A stretch of 39,054 bases of DNA from assembly GCA_902805735.1 (NCBI GenBank), contig CADCTW010000188.1, positions 1 to 39,054 on the forward strand, in the 5' to 3' direction. A program made the translations under genes and the position numbers. The notes below the pieces were generated by a model, which searched no databases, had not been told where the DNA came from, and worked only from the letters and a program-made list of their open reading frames with translations. Within the stretch, counting starts at the first letter, position 1. The number at the start of each line of letters is the position of its first letter. Below are positions 9,178-16,894 of this stretch, piece after piece. This stretch comes from an uncultured Gemmatimonadota bacterium (lineage in GTDB: Bacteria; Gemmatimonadota; Gemmatimonadetes; Longimicrobiales; Longimicrobiaceae).

Positions 9178-9498
9178 TCACCCACCGCACGGCTCGTCGG
9201 AAGTGCTCACCACTTCGGTGATGATGATCTGGCGCGGGTAGCGGGCCAGGTGCCCGTATCCGCCGCGCCTCCCCACGGTGCCGCGCACGCGCACGAATGC
9301 CCGCGTGCCGAGCCCCCGCTGCAGCTCCGCGGGGGCGATTCCCACCCACCACGTTTCCCGCGAGCCGCACGGCCTGAACGTGTGCCGCTCGAACCCGAGC
9401 TCGTAGACGCCCTCGAACTCGCGCTCGGGCGTGTCGCGGGCGAGCGCCGGTCGCGGGGCGCAGGCGGCCAGGAGGAGAAGGAAGGCGAGTCGGCGCAT
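9178..9498 (-). CDS. Small putative lipoprotein, unknown function
   Basis: A 106-residue protein starting RRLAFLLLLAAC, a signal peptide with a LAAC lipobox. The mature part is predicted beta-rich, with GIAPAEL, AFVRVRGTV and GYGHLARYPRQIIITEVV stretches that resemble an OB-fold-like small lipoprotein, and two CG-containing loops (PCGS and PCGG) that could form a disulfide. The ATG at 9498 is preferred over an upstream ATG because it places the signal peptide at the N-terminus; the ribosome site is weak. Function unknown. Confidence 0.65.
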   Translation of the reverse strand: MRRLAFLLLLAACAPRPALARDTPEREFEGVYELGFERHTFRPCGSRETWWVGIAPAELQRGLGTRAFVRVRGTVGRRGGYGHLARYPRQIIITEVVSTSDEPCGG

Positions 9499-10011
9499 GA
9501 CACGGGCGGGTTGGAAGAAGTGGTCGGGAGGTTGGATGCCGGGGTGGGGCGGACGGTTGCCGGGGGCCCTCACCCGGCGGCCTGACAGCCGCCACCCTCT
9601 CCCACAAACCGCCGTGGGAGAGGGGACCAGGTCGCGCGCGGCGAGCGGGGGGGCGAGCGCGCCGACAGGGCGGGCGCGATGAATCGCGCCCCTACAGGAT
9701 GGGTGCCGCGTCGCGCGTGTCCCTGGAAATCGCCCCCCTCTCCCAGCGGTTTGGGAGAGGGGGGTCGGGGGGGGTGAGGGCCTTCAGTCAGAACCCACCC
9801 CGCTTCCTCCGTTCAATGAACGAACCCGCGGTTCATCGAACGGCGACCGAACGCTCGCGGAAGGGGAGGCGGGCGGGGGTCGCGGGGCGCAAACCGCTCA
9901 GCCGCAAGGAGTTGACGGATGCGGAGGCGCGGGCCCCTTCGATGCACCCGGGGTAGGCCAATCCACCGGCGGTCGCCGGACCGGCGGACACTCCCCACGC
10001 GGATGGTGCGT
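9499..10011. other. Gene-free spacer with composite palindromic element
   Basis: Divergent spacer of about 510 bases. It contains one composite head-to-head repeat element (9565-9782) whose middle holds the palindrome GGGCGCGATGAATCGCGCCC (9672-9691). Between 9783 and 10011 I see AACGAACCCGCGGTTCATCGAACG-type partial dyads (about 9817-9842) and no convincing gene. Confidence 0.6.
9565..9782. repeat. Composite head-to-head element, copy 1
   Basis: Left unit 9565-9625 reads GGCCCTCACCCGGCGG, a small dyad, then CACCCTCTCCCAC...GTGGGAGAGGGGA. Right unit 9733-9782 is the reverse: CCCCCCTCTCCCA, loop, TGGGAGAGGGGGG, then GGGTGAGGGCC. The two outer ends (GGCCCTCACC and GGTGAGGGCC) are inverted, giving a structure bounded by terminal inverted repeats with an internal hairpin at each side. 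Confidence 0.8.
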
Positions 10012-11598
10012 ATGCGGAAGCGCTTTCTATCTCTCCTCGCGATCGCCCTCCTCGCCGCCTGCGGGGACGGCGGCTACGAGCACCGCTCCGCCACCACGCA
10101 GGAGCAGCTGGTGGACTACGCGGAGATCCAGCCCGCGAACGGCACGGTGCACCAGCAGGCGCCGGGCGAGACGGTGGCCGGGTTGCAGGACATGGAGCCG
10201 CCCGCCGCGGGGACGTACGACGCCTCCGGGGACGGGGTGGAGCGGATGGGGCGCGAGCGGTACGCGCGGGTGGCCGAGAACACCTTCGTGAAGGCCCGCA
10301 GCCAGCCCCTTTCCACCTTCGCCATCGACGTGGACGCGGCGTCGTACAGCAACGTGCGGCGCTTCCTGCGCGACGGCGTGCGCCCGCCCCCCGAGGCGGT
10401 GCGCATCGAGGAGCTCGTCAACTACTTCGACTACGATTATCCCAATCCCGCGGGCGAGCACCCGTTCTCCATCACCACGGAGGTGGCCGCGGCGCCCTGG
10501 AACACGCGCCACCGGCTGGTGCACGTGGGGCTGCAGGGGCGGCGCACGAGCACGGAGCGGCTCCCGCCCAGCAACCTGGTCTTCCTGGTGGACGTTTCCG
10601 GCTCCATGCAGGAGCCCCGCAAGCTGCCGCTGGTGAAGGAGAGCCTGCGCATGCTCACCGAGCAGCTCCGCCGGCAGGACCGCGTCTCCATCGTGCTGTA
10701 CGCGGGCGAGGCGGGGGTGGCGCTCCCCAGCACCTCCGGGGCGCAGCGGGGCACCATCCTCGCCGCCATCGACGCCATGGCCGCGGGGGGCGGCACCGAC
10801 GGGGCGGGCGGGATCGTGGCCGCGTACGAGACGGCGCGCCGCCACTACATCCCCGGCGGCAACAACCGCGTGATCCTGGCCACCGACGGCGACTTCAACC
10901 TGGGCCTCTCCACCGACGCGGAGCTGGTGGCGCTGATCGAGCGGGAGCGCGAGGACGGCATCGCGCTCACGGTGCTCGGCTTCGGCACGGGGAACTACCA
11001 GGACGCCAAGATGGAGCAGCTCGCCGACCGGGGGAACGGCAACTACGCGTACATCGACGACATCCTGGAGGCGCGCAAGGCGCTGGTGGAGGAGATGGGC
11101 GGCACGCTGCACACGCTGGCCAAGGACGTCAAGGTGCAGGTGGCGTTCGATGCCGCGCGCGTGGAGAGCTACCGGCTGGTGGGGTACGAGAACCGCGCCC
11201 TGGCCGCGCGCGACTTCCGCGACGACCGCAAGGACGCCGGCGAGCTGGGCGCCGGGCACTCGGTGACCGCGCTGTACGAGGTCGTCCTACGCCCCGGCGC
11301 GCGCGCCGGGGGGACGCTGGCCACGGTGCGGCTGCGCTACAAGGCGCCCAACGGGGTGCACAGCCGCGGCTTCGCGCGCACCGTGTCCGATGCACCCGCC
11401 GCGCGCACGACGGACGACTTCCGCTTCGCGGCGGCGGTGGCCGAGTGGGGGATGCTGCTGCGCGGCTCCTCGCACCGCGGCAGCGCGTCGTTCGACGGGG
11501 TGCTCGCCCGCGCCCGCGCCGCCCGCGGGCCCGACCTGATGGGCCACCGCGCCGAGTTCCTCAACCTGGTGGAGGCGTCGCGCAGGCTGGTGCACTGA
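10012..11598 (+). CDS. von Willebrand factor A domain lipoprotein (YfbK-like)
   Basis: A 528-residue protein with signal peptide KRFLSLLAIALLAAC and a LAAC lipobox. An N-terminal YfbK-type region holds PLSTFAIDVDAASYSNVRRF near 100 and IEELVNYFDYDYP near 135. The vWA domain runs about 185-360: the MIDAS motif DVSGS is at 194-198, with a GGGTDGAGG loop near 262 and an ATDGDFN motif near 290. A DUF3520-like C-terminal region follows (ALYEVVLRPGA, LRYKAP). Such proteins bind metal-dependent protein partners at the cell envelope. Start: ATG 10012 gives the best signal peptide; an in-frame ATG at 10003 is also possible. It is monocistronic, with a convergent neighbour. Confidence 0.88.
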   Translation: MRKRFLSLLAIALLAACGDGGYEHRSATTQEQLVDYAEIQPANGTVHQQAPGETVAGLQDMEPPAAGTYDASGDGVERMGRERYARVAENTFVKARSQPLSTFAIDVDAASYSNVRRFLRDGVRPPPEAVRIEELVNYFDYDYPNPAGEHPFSITTEVAAAPWNTRHRLVHVGLQGRRTSTERLPPSNLVFLVDVSGSMQEPRKLPLVKESLRMLTEQLRRQDRVSIVLYAGEAGVALPSTSGAQRGTILAAIDAMAAGGGTDGAGGIVAAYETARRHYIPGGNNRVILATDGDFNLGLSTDAELVALIEREREDGIALTVLGFGTGNYQDAKMEQLADRGNGNYAYIDDILEARKALVEEMGGTLHTLAKDVKVQVAFDAARVESYRLVGYENRALAARDFRDDRKDAGELGAGHSVTALYEVVLRPGARAGGTLATVRLRYKAPNGVHSRGFARTVSDAPAARTTDDFRFAAAVAEWGMLLRGSSHRGSASFDGVLARARAARGPDLMGHRAEFLNLVEASRRLVH

Positions 11599-11605
11599 AC
11601 AGCGG

Positions 11606-11669
11606 CTCACACAGAGACACAGAGGCACAGAGAAGAACTCGCCTCTGTGCCTCTGTGTCTCTGTGTGAG
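11606..11669. repeat. CACAGAG inverted repeat, copy 3
   Basis: Arms of 27 bases (11606-11632, 11643-11669; CTCACACAGAGACACAGAGG onward) with a 10-base loop, between the convergent vWA and stress-protein genes. Confidence 0.92.
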
Positions 11670-11678
11670 CCAAGTCTT

Positions 11679-12251
11679 TTAGCGGCCGCCGTGCATCTCC
11701 TCCCCGGAGAGGATGCGCGTCTCGCCCACCTTGGCCTCATTGCCGGTGACGATGCCCTTGGCCACCTCGAAGAGAACCACGGGCTTGGGCGTGTTGTTCA
11801 CCATGTACGCCACGGAATCGGCGTCCACGGCCAGCAGCACGATGCGCGGGTCGTCCGGCCCGCCGTCGCGCTGGCCGCCCTCGTCGCCGAACCAGGCGCG
11901 CCAGTCGGGCTTGTACAGCTCGTGGATCTTGGCCCGGTCGCGCACCAGGCGGGCACGCCCGCTCACCGACACCCACTCGCGCGTGCCGTCGCGGTAGTAC
12001 GACAGGTTCACGAAGGGGTCGTTCTCCAGCTCGTCCAGCTTGTGCGACTCCAGGTCCGTGGCGAACCAGAGGTCCGCGCCGGACGAGCGCTCCTGCGTGG
12101 CCATGGGGCGCGACACCAGGTGGCCGTCCGCGCGGCGTGTGGTGAACATCGCGACCTGGATCCCCTCGATCAGCTTGTAGAGATCCTCGATCTTCTTGTC
12201 AGTGGGAACGTTCACGTTGGCGCCGTGCTTTCCATCCTTCCAATCCGACAT
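11679..12251 (-). CDS. Pyridoxamine 5'-phosphate oxidase-like general stress protein
   Basis: A 190-residue split-barrel flavin-binding protein of the general stress protein 26 type. Recognisable parts are VAMFTTRRADGHLVSRPM (first strands), DLWFATDLESHKLDELENDPFVNLSYY, EWVSVSGRARLVRDRAKIHELY, and the family pattern LYKPDWRAWFGDE followed by DPRIVLLAVDADSVAYMV. The family binds FMN or F420-type flavins in the cytoplasm; the reaction is often unknown. ATG 12251 has GGAGG five bases upstream, so a longer upstream reading was rejected. The gene is divergent from the EamA transporter gene and convergent with the vWA gene. Confidence 0.9.
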   Translation of the reverse strand: MSDWKDGKHGANVNVPTDKKIEDLYKLIEGIQVAMFTTRRADGHLVSRPMATQERSSGADLWFATDLESHKLDELENDPFVNLSYYRDGTREWVSVSGRARLVRDRAKIHELYKPDWRAWFGDEGGQRDGGPDDPRIVLLAVDADSVAYMVNNTPKPVVLFEVAKGIVTGNEAKVGETRILSGEEMHGGR

Positions 12252-12393
12252 GCCGACCTCCAATCCAAAGTTAGTGTAAGGTCCTGGGCCGGGGCGCGTG
12301 CGCAGTATGCGTGCCGCCCCGCACTTGTCCCGGCGGCACGTTGGCGGCACCTTGGGCGCTCGCCGATCCATCGCCCGCAACCGTGCCCGGCCC

Positions 12394-13269
12394 GTGAACC
12401 CGCACACCCTTCACCGCCTGCAGATCCTGGGCGCCGCCCTCCTCTTCTCCACCGGGGGCGCGGCCATCAAGGCGACCACCCTCACCTCCTGGCAGGTGGC
12501 CGGCTTCCGCTCGGGGGTGGCGGCGCTGGTCGTGTTCCTGCTGGTGCCGGCCGCGCGGCGCGGGTGGACGTGGCACGTGGTGCCGGTGGGAGTGGCGTAC
12601 GCGTCCACGCTGGTCCTGTTCGTGACCGCCAACAAGCTCACGACCTCCGCCAACGCCATCTTCCTCCAATCCACGGCGCCGCTGTACGTGCTGCTGCTGG
12701 GCCCCCTGCTGCTGCGCGAGGCGATCCGGCGGCGCGACCTCCTCTTCATGATCCCCATCGGCATCGGGCTGGCGCTCTTCTTCGTGGGCGCCGAAACGCC
12801 GGTGCACACCGCGCCGGACCCCGCGCGCGGCAACGTGATGGCGCTGGCGAGCGGCGTGTTCTGGGCGCTCACGGTGATGGGGCTGCGCTGGATGGGGAAT
12901 CGCGGCGGGGGCTCCGCGCTCCCCACGGTGGTGACGGGGAACCTGTTCGCCTTCCTGGCCTGCCTCCCCGCCGCGCTCCCGGTGCAGGGGGGGATGGCGG
13001 ATTGGGCCACGGTGGCGTACCTGGGCATTTTCCAGATCGCGGGCGCCTACCTCCTCCTCTCCGCCGGCATCCGCCACGTGAGCGCCCTGGAGGCCAGCAC
13101 CCTCCTCCTACTGGAGCCCGCCCTGAACCCGGTTTGGGCCTGGCTCGTCCACGGCGAGAGCCCCAGCGGCTGGGCCATCCTGGGCGGCATCCTCATCGTG
13201 GGTGCCACGGTCCTCAAGACCTGGAGGGACGGCCGCGCCCCCACCGAGCCGGAGGCCACACCGGCGTGA
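12394..13269 (+). CDS. EamA/DMT-superfamily drug or metabolite transporter
   Basis: About 291 residues with roughly ten hydrophobic helices in two EamA repeats, e.g. ILGAALLFSTGGAAIK, SGVAALVVFLLVPAA, PLYVLLLGPLLLREAI, IPIGIGLALFFVG, VMALASGVFWALTVMGLRW, and the second-repeat signature ALEASTLLLLEPALNPVWAWL. Inner-membrane exporter of small metabolites; substrate unknown. No ATG is well placed. The GTG at 12394 gives the usual family length, while an ATG at 12310 would add a basic tail. The stop codon lies in the first unit of an 18-base tandem repeat. Confidence 0.85.
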   Translation: MNPHTLHRLQILGAALLFSTGGAAIKATTLTSWQVAGFRSGVAALVVFLLVPAARRGWTWHVVPVGVAYASTLVLFVTANKLTTSANAIFLQSTAPLYVLLLGPLLLREAIRRRDLLFMIPIGIGLALFFVGAETPVHTAPDPARGNVMALASGVFWALTVMGLRWMGNRGGGSALPTVVTGNLFAFLACLPAALPVQGGMADWATVAYLGIFQIAGAYLLLSAGIRHVSALEASTLLLLEPALNPVWAWLVHGESPSGWAILGGILIVGATVLKTWRDGRAPTEPEATPA

Positions 13270-13298
13270 TCCGCACCGCCGGCGTGATCCGCACCGCC
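13263..13298 (+). repeat. 18-base tandem repeat, two units, over a stop codon
   Basis: GGCGTGATCCGCACCGCC occurs at 13263-13280 and again at 13281-13298. The TGA of the transporter gene is inside the first unit, so unit copy number can change without touching the protein. Confidence 0.85.
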
Positions 13299-13325
13299 GG
13301 GGGATGAATCCCCCGGCTGGAACGA

Positions 13326-13390
13326 CGGGAAGCCCGCTGAAGCGGGCTCGCACTCGTCCCGCTACCGAGCCCGCTTCAGCGGGCTTCCCG
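13326..13390. repeat. GAAGCCCGCTGAAGCGGGCT-type hairpin
   Basis: Perfect 25-base arms (13326-13350 and 13366-13390) with a 15-base loop; each arm is itself nearly palindromic (GCCCGCTGAAGCGGGC). It lies between two codirectional genes. No T-run follows, so a terminator role is possible but unproven. Confidence 0.85.
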
Positions 13391-13467
13391 TGTTTCCAGC
13401 GCGGGTTTCAACCCCTCGCGCCGGCGGGGCCGGCCGGGGTATCTTCGCCGAACCCGGCATGACTCAT

Positions 13468-13494
13468 CTCTGTGTCTCCGTGCCTCCGTGTGAG
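13468..13494. repeat. CACAGAG family, single arm upstream of zapE-like gene
   Basis: One right-hand arm (CTCTGTGTCTCCGTGCCTCC onward, ending GTGTGAG) with no partner. Its final bases make GAGG (13492-13495), seven bases before the TTG at 13503. Confidence 0.8.
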
Positions 13495-13502
13495 GCCTTT
13501 TG

Positions 13503-14543
13503 TTGCCCGTGACCCCGGCACCCGTGCTCTCGCTGGACGCGCTGCTCAAAACCCTGCCGCCGCGCCCCGAGGCCGGCGAGCTGCTCGACGCCTTCGTGCC
13601 GCCGCCGCGCTTCGCGGGGAAGGGCTTCGCGGACTACCGCCCCGACCCGCGGCATCCCTCGCAGGAGGCCGCGGTGGAGCGCCTGCGCGCCATCGCGACG
13701 GAGCTGGGGGGCGGAGCGCGCATGGGGTGGCGCGGGCTCTTCCGCGGCGCGCGCACGGGGAGCGGGGTGTACCTGGACGGGGGCTTCGGGGTGGGGAAGA
13801 CGCACCTCATGGCGGCGCTGTGGAACGCGGCGGGCGAGGCGCGCTCCTACCTGAGCTTCGACGAGCTGATGTTCACCATCGGCCTGCTGGGAGTGGAGGG
13901 GACGCGCGAGCTGTTCCGCGGCCAGCGGCTGGTGTGTGTGGACGAGTGGGAGCTGGACGACCCCGGCAACCTGCGCATGGCCATCGCCTTCCTGCGCGGC
14001 GCCCTGGCGGACGGGGTGCGCGTGGCCGCCACCTCCAACACCGTCCCCGACGAGCTGGGCCGCGGCCGCTTCCCCCAGAAGAGCTTCGCCAGCGAGATCG
14101 AGGAGCTGGCCTCCTCCTTCGAGACGCTGCGGGTGGAGGGCGAGGACTTCCGCCACCGCCTTTTCCGCGCCGATCCCGGCCGCGAGCTCTTTTTGGACGA
14201 AGCCCGGCTGGACGCCGCCGCCCGCGCCGCGTCCCCGCGCACCCTGCGCGCCCCCTTCGCGGAGCTCCTGGCTGCCCTGGGCGAGGTGCACCCCATCCGC
14301 TACGCCGCCCTCGCCGGCTCGCTGGACGGCCTCCTGGTGGACGGCATCGCGCCCATCGGGGGCATGGCCGAGGGCCTGCGCTGGGTGCACTTCATCGACA
14401 AGGTGTACGACGCCGCCCTCCCCCTGACGGCCACCTCGTCGGTGGGCCTGGGCGAGATCTTCCCCGCGGATTTCGTGGCGGGCCCCTTCGGCAAGAAGTT
14501 CTCGCGCTGCCTCTCCCGCATGGAGGAGATGCTGGCTACCTGA
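13503..14543 (+). CDS. zapE: ZapE/AFG1-like P-loop ATPase
   Basis: About 346 residues of the AFG1/ZapE AAA family, cytoplasmic ATPases linked to cell division and quality control. Walker A is GGFGVGKTH near residue 97; Walker B is LVCVDEWELDD near 143, with Trp where many members have Phe. ATSNTVPDELGRGRF (sensor region), FRHRLF and LRWVHFIDKVYDAALPL (the conserved FxxxVDxxYD-like region) also match. No ATG fits; TTG 13500 or 13503 or GTG 13509 are the candidates, and 13503 has GAGG from the preceding repeat arm at good spacing. Family assignment is firm; a cell-division role is inherited from E. coli ZapE. Confidence 0.85.
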   Translation: MPVTPAPVLSLDALLKTLPPRPEAGELLDAFVPPPRFAGKGFADYRPDPRHPSQEAAVERLRAIATELGGGARMGWRGLFRGARTGSGVYLDGGFGVGKTHLMAALWNAAGEARSYLSFDELMFTIGLLGVEGTRELFRGQRLVCVDEWELDDPGNLRMAIAFLRGALADGVRVAATSNTVPDELGRGRFPQKSFASEIEELASSFETLRVEGEDFRHRLFRADPGRELFLDEARLDAAARAASPRTLRAPFAELLAALGEVHPIRYAALAGSLDGLLVDGIAPIGGMAEGLRWVHFIDKVYDAALPLTATSSVGLGEIFPADFVAGPFGKKFSRCLSRMEEMLAT

Positions 14544-14552
14544 AAAGAAGGG

Positions 14553-14640
14553 CTCACACAGAGACACAGAGGCACAGAGGCACAGAGGCACAGAGGCACA
14601 GAGATGAAGTCGTCTCTGTGCCTCTGTGTCTCTGTGTGAG
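14553..14640. repeat. CACAGAG inverted repeat, copy 4, with expanded octamer
   Basis: Same palindrome as the others, but the left arm carries extra consecutive copies of the octamer GGCACAGA (14571-14602) where other copies have one. The right arm is not expanded, so the palindrome is asymmetric. It lies between convergent genes. Confidence 0.9.
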
Positions 14641-14649
14641 CCCCGCGGT

Positions 14650-14907
14650 TTACACGTGCGTGCGGCGCCCGGCGATCATGCGGTACAGCGCGAGCAGGAT
14701 CAGCGCGCCGATGACGGAGCCGATCAGCCCCGCCGTGTTGTCCGTGCCTCTGCCCGTGAGCGTGTTCCACAGGAAGCCGCCGACCACCGAGCCTGCGATA
14801 CCCAGAAGGATCGTCACGATGATGCCGCCCGGGTCACGTCCCGGCATGATGAGCTTGGCGATGGCGCCAGCGATCAGGCCCAGGATGATCATCCCGATGA
14901 TTCCCAT
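14650..14907 (-). CDS. GlsB/YeaQ/YmgE-family stress membrane protein
   Basis: An 85-residue protein with three hydrophobic segments and the family pattern IIGMIILGLIAGAIAKLI, MPGRDPGGIIVTILLGIAGS, VGGFL and LIGSVIGALILLALYRM. Small inner-membrane stress proteins of the transglycosylase-associated family; biochemical role unknown. ATG 14907 fits family length and has a GAGGGA site upstream; an upstream ATG at 14967 would add 20 hydrophilic residues. Confidence 0.92.
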   Translation of the reverse strand: MGIIGMIILGLIAGAIAKLIMPGRDPGGIIVTILLGIAGSVVGGFLWNTLTGRGTDNTAGLIGSVIGALILLALYRMIAGRRTHV

Positions 14908-15251
14908 GATTCCCTCGCAGTCGGGTTGAGGATCGTCGGCCCCCAATGAGCCGCCGTCGGCCGCCAATTAACGCAATTCAGGTGCCGGGATCGAGTGCGT
15001 TTGGCGTGTTGGTGCGCGGGCGTAGAGCTGGCCGGCGTCCGCGGAGGCCCTCACCCCCCGACCCCCTCTCCCGATAACGGGAGAGGGGGCGATTTCCACG
15101 CTCGGGCCCGACGAAGCGGGCCCTGCCAACCCGCGGCCCCCGCAACGCCCGGGTGCGGCTGGGTGGATGGAGTGCGCCCCCCTCTCCCGTTATCGGGAGA
15201 GGGGGGTCGGGGGGGTGAGGGCCATCCGTCCGCACGCCGCGGCTCCGTCGC
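14908..15251. other. Spacer with composite palindromic element
   Basis: About 340 bases between two minus-strand genes. It contains composite element copy 2 (15046-15223) and, inside it, a GGGCCCGACGAAGCGGGCCC dyad (15105-15124). No gene seen; the promoter of the GlsB-like gene should be at its left end. Confidence 0.6.
15046..15223. repeat. Composite head-to-head element, copy 2
   Basis: Left unit 15046-15089: GGCCCTCACCCCCCGACC then CCCTCTCCCGATAACGGGAGAGGG. Right unit 15177-15223: CCCTCTCCCGTTATCGGGAGAGG then GGGGTGAGGGCC. The central hairpin core CCCGATAACGGG is inverted in the right unit (CCCGTTATCGGG), so the units are near-exact inversions separated by 87 bases. Confidence 0.85.
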
Positions 15252-16427
15252 TCAACCCTCGTCCGCCCCGCACACCTCGTCCAGGTCCTCCACCCCCGCG
15301 GCCTCGAAGATCTTGCGGCGGATGCGGCGGTCGAACAGCGCCCACTTCAGGCGCTGCTGCTCGCGGTCTTCGCTGTCGCCGGTCAGGAAGCCGATGTCGA
15401 TCTCGAAGCCGCCGGCGCGCGCGCGGCCCCCGCCGTAGGGGCGGCCGCGGGGGTCGGAGCCCAGGCAGTCCTTGAGGAAGCGGTCCACCCCCAGCGTCGT
15501 CTTGTTGGTGCGCAGGCTGCCGGAGATCACCTCGCGGCCGTCCTCGTCGTCCAGCAGGCCGTACACGACCACGGTGTGGACGTTCTCCTCGCTGAGCAGG
15601 AAGTCCGCGGCCTGGGGGATGGCGTCGCGATCGGCGATGCGCAGGAAGCCGACGCCGGCCACCGAGAAGCCGTTGCGCACCACGCGGCTGCGCAGGGCCT
15701 CCTCGATGATGCGCAATGTGGCGTGCGACTTCTGCACGCAGAGCACGCGCTCCAGCAGGTCGGAGTCCATGTAGCGGCTCAGGTATGCCGCCGCGCTGTA
15801 CTCCGGCGGGCGCGCGTGCACGAAGCCGTCCGTCTCGCTGTGCAGGCCGTGCATCAGCGCCGTGGCCAGGCGCTCGTGCGTCTCGTTGGCCGGCTCCATG
15901 GTCAGCAGCACGCCGCTTTCCAGGTACTCCGCCAGCAGGGTGGCGGCGGCGGCCACGGGGCGCACGTCGGAGAAGATGGGGTCCAGTGCGTCCTGCGGGT
16001 CGTGGTGGTCGATCACGGCCAGGGTGGGGACCCCCGCGGCGGCCAGGCGCTCCGTGAGGTGCGTGGTGGTGCCCTGGTTGTCGATGAAGACGGCGGCGCT
16101 GTACCCTTCCAGCTCCATTCCCTCCTCGAAGCGGAGCACGCTGAGCTCCAGCAGGTTGACCAGCGCCAGGTTCTCCGGATGGCTGATCTGCCCGTCGTAC
16201 ATGATGTCCGCCTCGATGCCGAAGCCGCGCGCGATCTCGCGGTACGCCATCCCGCCGGAGAGTGCGTCGGGGTCCGGGAAGTCCTGCAGCGCCACCAGGT
16301 GCCGCTCGCCGCGCCGCCCGCCCAGGAGGCGCGCCAGCTCCGCGGCGCGCGCCGCGCTCTCCGCCAGCCGCGGTTCGCCGGCGGGCGGGGCCAGGGTCTG
16401 CGCGGCGGCTTCGACGGGTTGCGACAT
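15252..16427 (-). CDS. DHH-family phosphoesterase (NrnA-like)
   Basis: A 391-residue DHH/DHHA1 phosphoesterase. The metal-binding motifs seen are FPDPDALSGG (DPD at 52-54), VFIDNQG (D116), VIDHHDP (DHH at 140-142) and TDGFVHARP. The C-terminal DHHA1 domain ends with the substrate loop GGGRARAGGFEI near 340. The family hydrolyses nanoRNA, pAp or cyclic dinucleotides (NrnA, GdpP) with Mn2+. The first His of the usual HxxPDxD motif is Gln here (LQDFPDPD), so substrate prediction is unsafe. The start has GGAGAG just upstream. The 3' end abuts composite element 2. Confidence 0.88.
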   Translation of the reverse strand: MSQPVEAAAQTLAPPAGEPRLAESAARAAELARLLGGRRGERHLVALQDFPDPDALSGGMAYREIARGFGIEADIMYDGQISHPENLALVNLLELSVLRFEEGMELEGYSAAVFIDNQGTTTHLTERLAAAGVPTLAVIDHHDPQDALDPIFSDVRPVAAAATLLAEYLESGVLLTMEPANETHERLATALMHGLHSETDGFVHARPPEYSAAAYLSRYMDSDLLERVLCVQKSHATLRIIEEALRSRVVRNGFSVAGVGFLRIADRDAIPQAADFLLSEENVHTVVVYGLLDDEDGREVISGSLRTNKTTLGVDRFLKDCLGSDPRGRPYGGGRARAGGFEIDIGFLTGDSEDREQQRLKWALFDRRIRRKIFEAAGVEDLDEVCGADEG

Positions 16428-16495
16428 GGCTCTCCTCTCCGGGAAAATCGGGTTCCGCGCGCTCTACCGGCGAGCGGCGTGCCAGCGCGCGAATA

Positions 16496-16526
16496 GGCCC
16501 GCCGGCGGGGTTGCCGCCGGCGGGCC
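16496..16526 (-). terminator. Strong GC hairpin downstream of Cys-rich peptide gene
   Basis: Thirteen-base arms (16496-16508 GGCCCGCCGGCGG, 16514-16526) with a five-base loop, 70 bases after the peptide stop on the minus strand. A good stem for transcript end or stability, though no T-run follows. Confidence 0.5.
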
Positions 16527-16595
16527 CTGAAACGGACGCCCCGGGATGGGGACCTTCTGCAGAGGAGGGCGCGTGGAGCGTCCGTTCCCCTCAGC

Positions 16596-16796
16596 TCAGC
16601 CGCAGCAGTAGCAGCGGCCGTACATGTACTCGCCGCCGAAGCCGCCACACTCCGGCTCGCAGATCTTGCTGCACGTACCCGGCTTGGCGCCCTCCACCTG
16701 CGGCGCGGCGAGCGCCTGCGTCGCCCCGAAGCCCATCGCGGCGGTCACGGCCGCGGCGAAGATGGCGTTGCGAACCCTGCTCAGCGTCTGCGTCAT
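16596..16796 (-). CDS. Secreted six-cysteine peptide, unknown function
   Basis: A 66-residue pre-peptide. Residues 1-31 form a Sec signal (basic start, FAAAVTAAMGFGATQALA, Ala-X-Ala cleavage near residue 31). The mature part, about 35 residues, has six cysteines in the order TC, IC, EC, RC, YC, CG within the last 25 residues, plus EYMYGRCYCCG at the C-terminus. The spacing suggests two or three disulfides or metal binding. ATG 16796 has AGGAG eight bases upstream. It lies 98 bases after a thioredoxin-like gene on the same strand, which could be its oxidase or isomerase. I recognise no named family; a modified-peptide precursor or a small metal-binding protein are both possible. Confidence 0.78.
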   Translation of the reverse strand: MTQTLSRVRNAIFAAAVTAAMGFGATQALAAPQVEGAKPGTCSKICEPECGGFGGEYMYGRCYCCG

Positions 16797-16894
16797 TGCG
16801 TCTCTCCTGGGTATGGTTTCGTGATGTTTGCGCCCTTGTCCTCTGCCCTGCTTCCCGCGGAGTCCTGCACGGACCGGGGCGTGCCCCCGTCCGG

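Noticed and set aside
14571..14602. Octamer run as a coding tandem repeat
   Set aside because: It lies between the stop codons of two convergent genes and within a palindrome; no supported reading frame uses it.
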